Origin: Raffaelea ambrosiae
Taxonomy: Eukaryota; Ascomycota; Sordariomycetes; Ophiostomatales; Ophiostomataceae
Reading direction: 5' to 3'
DNA: 64,000 bases
Assembly (NCBI GenBank): GCA_002778195.1
Contig: PCDI01000015.1
Coordinates: forward strand, 147,429 to 211,428
Shown: in pieces, positions 55,998-64,000 of the stretch
Numbering within the stretch: position 1 is the stretch's first letter
Layout: each line of letters opens with the position of its first letter
Translations under genes and position numbers: made by a program
Notes under the pieces: model-generated
The model's input: the letters and a program-made list of their open reading frames with translations, nothing else
Database searches by the model: none
Told to the model about the DNA's origin: nothing

Positions 55998-58337
55998 TCA
56001 GCTACTTTCCTTCGGAGCTGCTGGGCGCAACGCCAGATGGTACGTCGCCAGCTGGCCGGGCGTGATGCGTGTAGGGCTCTTGACGGACAGGTCCTCGCCC
56101 TTCATGCTCTTGGGGAAGGCAATGACGTCTCGCACCGAGTTGGTGCCGCTGAGCAGGGCCACCAGACGGTCGAAGCCGAGCGCCAAACCGGCGTGCGGCG
56201 GACAGCCCGCCCGCAGGGCCTCCAGGAGATGGGAGAACTGGCCCACGCCGCGGTCGTCCATCTGCAGGATACGCCGGAAGATGAACTCCTGCACCTGGGC
56301 CACGTGGATACGCCGGCTGCCGCCGCCGAGCTCGACGCCGTTGACGACAAGGTCGTAGTGGTCGGCCTTGGCACGCATCGGGTCCGTGGCCAGCAGGTCA
56401 AAGTCCTCTTCTGTCAGCGGCGCCGTGAACGGATGGTGGGTCGCCGAGAAACCGGCGTGGCCGCCCTGGCCCGGGTCGGAGTCGTTGTCGGGCGTGAACA
56501 TGGGGAAGCCGACCACCCAGAGGAAGTGGAACGCGTCGTCGCGTGCAAGCAGCCCCTGCTCCACGGCTGCGCGGTAGGTCTCGATGCGCAGCTGGCCCAT
56601 GGCCGTCGAGCCGCCGCTGAACGGCGCGCGCTTGCGTGCCTGCCAAAACAGGACATCGCCGTCTTCCAGGTCGGCAAGGCCGGCCAGCTCGGGCGAGTCG
56701 CCGCTGGTGAGCGCATCAAAGGCCTCGTGGCCGAGGGCAGCCAGGCCACAGAGCGGCTTGCTCGAGTCGTACACCAGCACGGCCGGCATGCCGTCGGGGT
56801 TCTTGCCGACAGCTGGTGGCAGTCCGTCGAAAAGCTCCTGCACGAACTTCATGTTCTCTCTTGGGCTGCCGTCCAGGCGGAACTTGCACACATCGACAAT
56901 GGGGTCTGCAAGATCGCTGATCATGCTGACAAAGTCTTGTGGAAGAATGTGATCGACACGGTAGATCTGTGTTTTAATTGTTAGCGGGAAAGGGGACTCC
57001 AGAACAACAGGAAACAAATCAAAAAAAAAAAGTAAAAAAGGGGGGGGGGGGGGGCTGAGACGTGCCTGGCCAGGAATCCGCAAGTCAGGCTTGTCGGATC
57101 CGTATTTGGCCATCGCTTCCTGGTATGGCATTCGCTGGAAGGGCTCGCCGGACAGGCTCGGATAGGATTTGGCCTCCTTTGCGCCGACGGCAGCCGACAC
57201 GGGAGTGGGAACAAACTCGTTGCCGATGCGGACCAGGCTGTACGTCTCCCGTATGCGGGCGTACATGTCCTTGACCAGCTTCTCGACCGACTGTATGACG
57301 TCCTCGCCCGTGGCAAACGCCATTTCCAGGTCCAGCTGCGTGAACTCGGGCTGCCGGTCCGCCCGCAGATCCTCGTCGCGGAAGCACCGCGCAAACTGGA
57401 AGTAGCCCTTGGCGACGCCGGCCGACATGAGGATCTGCTTGAACTGCTGCGGGCTTTGCGGCAGCGCGTAGGCATAGCCGCGACGGCGCGTGGGCACCAG
57501 AAACTCGCGGGCGCCCTCGGGCGTCGACTTGAAGAGCACAGGCGTTTCAAACTCCTGGAAGCCGGCATCGATCATCAGCTTGCGCGACCAGCCGGTCACG
57601 TCGCTGCGGAAGGCCAGCCGCCGCTGCAGGGCCGGGTTGAAGCGCATCTGCAGGTGGCGGGTGCTGGGTGGAAACACGGCGCCCTTGGAGACGATGATGT
57701 CGCGCGGAAAGGCGTTGAGGATCTGGACGCTGTCCAGCCGGACGAGCGCGTTGCCGCCCTCGGGCAGTTCGGCTACCGTGCCCGAGACAGACACGGCGCT
57801 GTAGGGTGGCACGGCTTTGAGGGCAAGATGGGCCATGTGCTCAGGCGTGCCCTCGGTCTCCCAGGTGGAGTGGATCTGCACCGGCCGAGGTTGGCCGGGA
57901 CGGACGACGTCCACAAACGCCGCCTTGGTCGAGATGTCTCGGCGCTTGCCGAGGAAGCCATGGACAGTGATATCTGCACCCAGCTGGTAGTCGGATTGTG
58001 GTGACGCACGTGGAAAATGGACTGCGTGTGTCAGGAAAAAGGGGAGGGCGCTTGTATTATTGATGGAAATCTTGCTTTCTGGCAACTTACAACTCTGCTT
58101 GTAATCAGCCCATTGCTGCTGTTCTGCTCCACCTGCAGCTGCTGCCGTGCTCCCGACGCTGCCATCTTTCCCTCGCCTTATGGACAATATGGAGAATTGG
58201 CGGAAAACAGACAGTTTCTGGGCCCCCGTCTCACGGTAGCAGTGCCTGCAGGTTCGAAGATGAGCTCCTTGTGATGTTGCCAGTCGCCATTGCTCAACGG
58301 CTCTTACGCCTCGGCGAGGCAATGTTCTGAATGCCAT
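55998..58337 (-). CDS. MSD1: Mitochondrial aspartyl-tRNA synthetase
   Basis: Three exons on the minus strand, 58337-58091, 58021-57066 and 56966-55998, give 723 residues. An Arg-rich presequence (MAFRTLPRRGVRAVEQWRLA) precedes the OB-fold anticodon domain (LGADITVHGFLGKRRDIS). Class II motif 2 (FARCFRDEDLRADRQPEFTQ), a bacterial-type GAD insertion and motif 3 (GLALGFDRLVALLSG) follow. It charges mitochondrial tRNA-Asp. Both introns (69 and 99 nt) are multiples of three with no in-frame stop. The second has a GC donor (CAG/GCACGT) with a CTAAC branch site and CACAG acceptor. Splicing gives the expected DLRIPGQIYRVDHILPQ. The start at 58337 (CACCATGG) is preferred over 58349. Confidence 0.95.
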   Translation of the reverse strand: MAFRTLPRRGVRAVEQWRLATSQGAHLRTCRHCYRETGAQKLSVFRQFSILSIRRGKDGSVGSTAAAAGGAEQQQWADYKQSCKLPESKISINNTSALPFFLTHAVHFPRASPQSDYQLGADITVHGFLGKRRDISTKAAFVDVVRPGQPRPVQIHSTWETEGTPEHMAHLALKAVPPYSAVSVSGTVAELPEGGNALVRLDSVQILNAFPRDIIVSKGAVFPPSTRHLQMRFNPALQRRLAFRSDVTGWSRKLMIDAGFQEFETPVLFKSTPEGAREFLVPTRRRGYAYALPQSPQQFKQILMSAGVAKGYFQFARCFRDEDLRADRQPEFTQLDLEMAFATGEDVIQSVEKLVKDMYARIRETYSLVRIGNEFVPTPVSAAVGAKEAKSYPSLSGEPFQRMPYQEAMAKYGSDKPDLRIPGQARLSPPPPPFLLFFFDLFPVVLESPFPLTIKTQIYRVDHILPQDFVSMISDLADPIVDVCKFRLDGSPRENMKFVQELFDGLPPAVGKNPDGMPAVLVYDSSKPLCGLAALGHEAFDALTSGDSPELAGLADLEDGDVLFWQARKRAPFSGGSTAMGQLRIETYRAAVEQGLLARDDAFHFLWVVGFPMFTPDNDSDPGQGGHAGFSATHHPFTAPLTEEDFDLLATDPMRAKADHYDLVVNGVELGGGSRRIHVAQVQEFIFRRILQMDDRGVGQFSHLLEALRAGCPPHAGLALGFDRLVALLSGTNSVRDVIAFPKSMKGEDLSVKSPTRITPGQLATYHLALRPAAPKESS

Positions 58338-59624
58338 GGTGGTTTCCAACCAAGCATGTATTATGATTCCCCTTCACGTTCATACACACATTATGAAACT
58401 GGAGGATTTGGAAGCTAAGATTTGGGTACACAGCTTGAGCTTCATGGCGTGGTGTGGTTCTTGAAAAAGCTACATACAGTGCAGATAGATATTAGGTAGG
58501 GAAAATGGTACTGTGGATGGGCTGGTCCAGCATGTTTCTAAGTAACCAATCACATAGCTTCATCTGGACCCCACCGCACTAGTAACGGCAGAAAAATATA
58601 TCAGAGCGTTTTGGGGCTTGCAATTTTTTGGCTTCCTCTTTTCTTCTTCTTTCTTCTCCATATCCTTCCAATTCAAGTAAAAGTGAGTATCCTGCTCTGC
58701 GCCACGCGGTTTTTTTTTTTTCTTTTTTACTGACCTCTCCGTCTAGATGATGAAAGCTAGCGTGTACTTATGATGCTTCCTCCCTCCGCTGCAGTCGACT
58801 CTCCCTTCGTGGGCTCAAGTGGTCGGCTGTGGATGGCAGGGACACAGGAAGCGTGAAATAAGCGTTCGGCACAACCGACCTTGTTTAATACGGACGCGAT
58901 GACAGCACTCTGACCAAACTTGAAGAATGAAGGCATACTATCGGGGATGGGGTGGGGGGGGGGGCCTTCCATGCAGCGGGTGTGGCACACGACATGCCAG
59001 CAGCCTCGCGAGTCCTCTGCACGATTTCTCACGATTTCTCTCTCATAGCACGAAAAGCAAACTGGAGAGCATACAAGTGTCCTGTCCTCTCCGTGTCTCC
59101 CTTCCTCTATATCCATTACGTTCCCGCATCACTTATATTCTGCACCACGTCCTCGCCTAGCCCATTTGTTCCCTCTGACCCTCGTTATGTTTTCACTGTT
59201 CCTTTTGTTTAGTGTTTCCTACCTTTACTTTTGCTCCTTACTGTTGTTTCTCCCATGGTTTGTTTTCCGTTTTTATACTGGTGTTTGTTTTTCCAGGAGT
59301 GTAGGTATTTTGTTCACAGTTCCATATAAGAGAATACACGTGTGTTTCACGGCAATGTCTAGCTGGTCATGACGTTTGTACACAGGGTTCGGCAGCCCGC
59401 TGCCCCCCTGATGCAATGCAGAGAAAATAACAGACCTCTAAAAGCCCACCAAAAAGTTCGCCATATGCTTCTCGAAATGATATGCAAATGCTTCGAAATA
59501 TCTTGTTTCCAGAACACGCCGGTTTCCAAGTGCGCTTTCCTTCGATACCTCACCACACGAGAAACGGCAAGTAGATTACCAGACAGGACTCTACAACCGC
59601 CTTCCAATCGCGTCGACCACACTT
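58338..59624. other. Intergenic region with possible orphan promoter
   Basis: No gene supported. On the plus strand, 58594-58750 has a TATA-like AAATATATCA, a CT-rich leader and an intron-like segment (GTGAGT at 58683 to CTAG at about 58746). Only an 8-codon frame follows. The rest is T-rich (59160-59300) without recognisable coding. Confidence 0.5.
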
Positions 59625-61366
59625 CTACCGTTGAGCTTTCCGGGCACGGCCTCGCCTGCTGCTTTCCGCTGGCTGCTTGGTCTTTGCTTCCGAGCCTCCA
59701 CGGGTCTTTTCTGTCCCCTTTGCAGCAGCAGTTGTTCGCTTTCTCGCTTTGCCCCCGGAAGACTTGGAAACCTTTGTAGTTTTGGAAGCCTTTGGGGGTG
59801 CAGAGGTGGTGGCTTTTTCTTCCCGTGATGCGGTGCGTCGCTTGCCAGCGGTTGGAGCTTTGGCAATTGTGGGAGCCCGCCGGCTCCTTGCAGGTGCGGG
59901 CACGGGCACCGACTCTGCTGCTTTCTTGGCTTGGAGCGCAGCGATCCGGCCGCTGCAACGCAGCGGCGCGACAGTAGCAGCAGTGGTAGCAGTGGCAACA
60001 GTGGCAACGGAAGAGACGGCTTGCGTGCGTGTTGCTGCTTTCCGCGAAGAGGCAGCACGGCGGGAGGGTTTGGCAGGAGGGTCGGTTGGGGCTTCTGAGG
60101 CGGCCTTGTGCGGCGCAGAGTCTGCAGTGACTGCCGTGTTTGCTGTGGCTGCTGTGGCTTCTGTGGCCAACGTAGTTGTTGTCATTGGTGTCGCCGCAGT
60201 GCCTGTTGTGGTTGGATCCGGTTCAGAAGCGGCCGATGCTGTTTCCGGGACAGGAGCTGGGCTTGGAGGGGAGCCAGGCGGCACTTCTGGTGCGGGCGAT
60301 GTTCTGGCCCTCTTTGGGCTGGCAGACCTGCCTTGCGGAAGAGCTGGCTGGGCGTCCTTGGTGTCATCCCACGGTCGCTTCTGGGTGCTCGGCGACGATG
60401 ATGCCGAGATAGGAGCTGCCTCGTTCTGTGCAGTGGCCGTGGAGTCCGGTTGGGCTTTCTCTTGGGCCATTTCCTCTTTGATCAGCGGGATCTGATCCAA
60501 GACCCAGTTCAAGTATCGTGCCTCGGGCAAGTGGCGCTCCTGCAGGAAACGCGACAATTTTCTTCCCGAGCGCCGGGGATAGAGTGTGCATTCGCTATTC
60601 ACATACTCCATCCATGTAGTCAGTTTGTCTTGGCGCGACGCATCTCTGTCAAGGGCGAAAGACTCAGTGACTCCGATGGCATTCCACCGTTTCCTTGCGT
60701 CCTCTTGATACTTGGCGAAGGCGGAATCAGCCTGTTCAGCGGTCTTGCGAAAGGCAGACCGGCCTCGCCTCTGGTGACCTCTGAATGTCTGCCACCTGTC
60801 CCGTTGTCGCATAAACACAGCCCACCACTCGTCATGAAGCGACTCCTTTGTAAAGGCGAAGCCCCTGCTCAGGATGTCCAGATGAGCGGTTGGGTTGGGG
60901 GCTATAGTGCGCAGCAGGTCGATGTGATATAGAGGTCGCCCCCCATCACTGACAAGCTCTTCGTACGCATCTTCCTCCCACTGGATGTTTTTCTCAAGCC
61001 AGTCCTCCTCGTCAAACGTCATGGTGGAGTCTGGCGTTGGCATTCTCCGTCGGCCATCTTTCCGCAGGCTCTTTTCCAGCCTCGCAGCCACTTGATCGAA
61101 ATCGACAGGATTGGAAGGCTGCTTAGCATTCTCTGGATCCGATCTGTCTCTGTAGTGGGATTTAGCAAACCGAACAGCGCACTACGCGCTCCAAGAGAAC
61201 ATCTCGTGATTGGGGGACCCTCTTCATACCTTAGCCTCTGAAGGAAGGACTCGGGCATGTTGTCGATATCATCGAGTTTGACCACTCTTCCATGTTCCTC
61301 CAGGTACTTGTCAAGTTGTTCGTCGTTAAATGCGAAGATCTCGCTATCCGTGAGTTTTGTCGCCAT
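59625..61366 (-). CDS. Unknown protein with basic, Ala/Thr-rich C-terminal half
   Basis: Two exons on the minus strand, 61366-61230 and 61149-59625, give 553 residues. The N-terminus MATKLTDSEIFAFNDEQLDK and KLDDIDNMPESFLQRLR joins to DRSDPENAKQPSNPVDFDQV with correct phase. Residues about 75-250 look folded, rich in Trp and charged residues (DEEDWLEKNIQWEEDAYEEL, YLNWVLDQIPLIKEEMAQ). The C-terminal half is low complexity, rich in Ala, Thr, Pro, Ser, Lys and Arg, and ends SSRRGRARKAQR, like a chromatin or nucleic-acid-binding tail. No domain family is recognised. A nuclear role is an inference from composition only. Confidence 0.75.
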
Positions 61367-62211
61367 GGTTGAGAGGCTGATTCAGCTACCGGAAGCTGCA
61401 GGGGGCTTTCTCCGACAAGAGCGAGCATAGAGATATGGCATATCTGGAATAGGAGCGAAATGGGCGAAGGAGACGGGATAAGGGAACTGGGACGTTCTCG
61501 GCGTTCTGACGTGAAAGCGGCTACTTCGGTCGCATCGCATCATGGCGACACGTGATCAGATGTGGTTGTGCATCCCTGTTGGTACCTAGCCAATGAAAGC
61601 ACGAGGCTGCGTGACGTCTGCATACAGGTACCGCGCGCCTTCAGCGGGCTACAGAACGAAGACCACTCCCCCAGAGAGACGGAACAGAAATAGAAATAGC
61701 GAAACTGTTTTGCATGCATGGTGCATGCATGAGGAGACATGCAACATGGTGTGTTATCGTTGGCACAGATCGCCTTGGAGGGTGTGTCGGTTGGTCACGC
61801 AGGCCATGGCCGTCTCGAGTTCCGTTTACTCGCAGCCAAACATTTCGACGGAGAGGAACGCCGTCAAACAACGACCCCCGAGCAACATGGACTCTGACGG
61901 GGCATGGGACAGATTGCCAAACGAGGCGAGACTGTGCCCTAACCGCGCGCAAACAAGGAGTCCTCCTTGCCTGTCGTCTCTGTTTCCGGCTTCCTCGACG
62001 CTGCTTTCTTGATAAATCCCACACAATATCGCTGGCACCGTCGCAGATTGGCATTCTGCTTTCTTCTTTCATCAATTGCAATTCTCTGGCTTCACAGCAC
62101 ACCTTAATCCACCAGAGTTTATACCCTTGTTGACATCCCCCCACACACATATCCCTGCTTCGTTTCTTCACATTTCCAACCTGCATCTCCAGCCCAGGGC
62201 TCTCATTCATC
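61367..62211. other. Divergent intergenic region
   Basis: 845 bp between the unknown basic-protein gene and the FHA-kinase gene. It contains the near-palindrome TGCATGCATGGTGCATGCAT at 61711-61730. No gene recognised. Confidence 0.55.
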
Positions 62212-63439
62212 ATGAGTTCTGACGATGCGATCATCAGGTTGTATCCTCTGCCCTTGCCCGCTGAGTATGAGCAAAGGCAAGTGGTGTCTCGTTTGTTGGA
62301 CTACAGGGAGAACAGCACATTTGCCCGCCAGTCTGCAAACAATGCCTTCGACAACGCCTCGGAGGGAGACACGGCTCCCACACTGCCGGGGGAAACTCCA
62401 CCCCCTTCTTCGGAGTTGGACGACACCGAAGACGAGAAGCCTTGCTTTGAGCTAGGCTGGGAAAATGAGAGGAAAAACATGATCGGCTTCGTGATGGGTA
62501 CCGCCACATCCTTCTGTGACATTGTCATCCCCTTCCCGACTACCGTGTTCAAGGGCGTCAGTGCTGTGCACGGCCTGATCACATTTGACGACCAGAAGCG
62601 ACTCGTCTACAAGGACCTCCGTGACCCCAACCGCCCGGGAAGTGGAAGCTCTGTGACATATGATGGCAAAGGAGGCGAATTGCGGCGGGGCTTCACCTGG
62701 ATTCTCTCAGGCACCGACTACCTGGACCACATCGTCTCTGAGATAGTGATCCAGATGCACCCTTTGCTGAAGTTCCGCGTATCCATTCCCGCCGTGGACC
62801 GCACTTCCGTTGAGTACCAGGATAAAGTCACAGAATTCTGGTTCAATGTGAAGCAGTCCGACGCTTCCGGTCTTCCCTTGGGCGGCCTGTCCTTCTCCAA
62901 CAATGACTACACGGCCCTCCCAACCGGTGCACAAACAGTTGCCAGCGGCCCCATTGAGATTCAATGCGACAACGATCTCGGGATGGGTGGCTTTGGGGTC
63001 GTCAAGCGCTTCTACAATGTCAGCCTGGGCACATACTTTGCTAGGAAAACGCCCATTGGCGAGCTCAACGACAGGCAGAAGGAGTACTGGCATAGCGAAA
63101 TACGGCTGCTCAAGCGTATCAAACAGGTTCGTGGCGTTGTTTCCCTCCTTTGTTGCGAACCATTAGCCATGCAGAAAGTATGAGAAACAACTAACACACT
63201 CGTACCTCCCTGGGTTCAGGAATCCAATGGCACTCTTGAACGACAGGACTTCAGCCGCTTCATTGTCCACATGTTCCAGGGAGAGACGGCGCCCAGTCCT
63301 TTCATCGACTTCGAATATGCAGCGGAAGGCTCCCTTCTCAAGCAGAACAAGAAAATGCGGCTCTCCATGCGTGAAGCTCTGGCCGTGCAAGACCAGGCCC
63401 TAAAGGCACTCACATTTCTCCATGGCCTCACACCGCCCA

Positions 63440-63470
<31 letters not shown>

Positions 63471-64000
63471 GCTGGTTCAGTATCGCAGAAGGCTCTACCG
63501 GGATCAAGATCCGCGCTACAGCGCCGGTGGCAGTGAGAGCATCATCCACATCAAGCTGGCCGACCTCGGGATCGCCAAAGACGAGACACCGACAACATAC
63601 AAGATCGGCACGTACTGGTACAAGGCCCCAGAGCTGTACAGGAAGTTCACACACCCCGGCGACGGGTCCTCTTACACTACTGCCGTGGACATCTGGGCTC
63701 TGGGGGTGACGGTGTATGAGCTGGCACACGGCTTCACCAGGGCGAGTGGAGACCTGTGCGAGCACGTTCTGGAGGCCGTGCTCCAGGGACAGACGGCCAG
63801 CCCCCTCGCCCAGTTTGTGGCGCATCATATGGTGCGGTGGGATCCTTGGCAGCGTCTTTCCGCTCGGGAGTGTCTCAACAAGGCCGCGATCGATCTGTTT
63901 GCTGGCGGATGGAATGCAGAGCTGTCCCAACGAGGTACGCTGCAACCGAGCATGCCGGCCATGCCTGTGGAGCATACCATCGTTCCCGCAAAGTCAACTG
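62212..64000 (+). CDS. FHA-domain protein kinase (partial, runs off the right edge)
   Basis: Exons 62212-63126 and 63220 to beyond 64000 give 565 residues so far. Residues about 85-165 resemble a forkhead-associated phosphopeptide-binding domain (FPTTVFKGVSAVHGLITFDD, RLVYKDLRDPNRPGSGSSVT, FTWILSG). The Ser/Thr kinase domain follows: glycine loop DLGMGGFGVVKRF, VAIK-type lysine in YFARKTPI, catalytic loop ICHRDIKPANML, DLG in place of DFG (KLADLGIAKD), APE-type YKAPEL, and WALGVTVYELAHG. FHA-kinase architecture is that of checkpoint kinases such as Rad53/Cds1, but the sequence looks like a diverged Pezizomycotina group, so I do not name it. The intron is 93 nt and contains an in-frame stop. 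The C-terminus lies outside the window. Confidence 0.85.

Noticed and set aside
56037..56984. 315-codon plus-strand frame
   Set aside because: Antisense to AspRS exon 3.

Overview
This window reads as nuclear DNA of a filamentous ascomycete (Pezizomycotina, most likely Sordariomycetes). The reasons are GC-rich exons split by short introns (mostly 50-100 nt, GT-AG, often with a CTAAC-type branch site), CT-rich leaders before start codons, two dispersed 5S rRNA genes rather than a tandem rDNA array, and family content such as a Zn2Cys6 regulator, a fungal ABCC transporter, Hrd3, Snu114 and a Mei5/Sfr1-like protein. The order (perhaps Ophiostomatales) is only a guess.

Layout. 1-700: the 5' exon of a mitochondrial membrane-protein-like gene running off the left edge. 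3.0-4.3 kb: a secreted Ala/Ser-rich protein. 4.6 kb: 5S rRNA gene 1. 5.3-6.5 kb: an unknown coiled-coil protein. 7.4-12.8 kb: a 12-exon ABCC transporter. 13.8-14.9 kb: an MDR oxidoreductase. 15.8-19.4 kb: a seven-exon Zn2Cys6 regulator. 19.4-31.6 kb is gene-poor and holds only a small two-exon candidate gene at 27.2 kb and CIA2 at 28.0-29.2 kb. 31.6-45 kb is dense: Snu114 and FRG1 (divergent), a WDR89-like protein (convergent with FRG1), Hrd3, 5S rRNA gene 2 beside an A-rich repeat with an assembly gap, a Mei5/Sfr1-like protein and an unknown nuclear-type protein. 45-64 kb: alanyl-tRNA synthetase, an NDUFAF7-like methyltransferase and a Mcy1-like cysteine synthase (divergent), TFIIS, mitochondrial aspartyl-tRNA synthetase, an unknown basic protein, and an FHA-kinase running off the right edge.

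Most genes are core housekeeping: pre-mRNA splicing (Snu114, FRG1), ER-associated degradation (Hrd3), cytosolic Fe-S assembly (CIA2), transcription elongation (TFIIS), translation (two tRNA synthetases, two 5S genes), mitochondrial function (NDUFAF7-like, Mcy1-like, AspRS) and meiotic recombination (Mei5/Sfr1-like). I see no secondary-metabolite cluster, intact transposon, CRISPR array or recognisable tRNA. I found no clearly new biological system. The most interesting signals are small: a compensatory base pair and a position-matched upstream box between the two 5S genes, an over-represented 9-mer concentrated in the gene-poor stretch, a Ser-to-Asn change in a Walker A motif, two GC-AG introns, and two functionally matched divergent gene pairs. 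Exon boundaries were placed by eye from splice motifs, phase and expected family sequence; no alignment was run.
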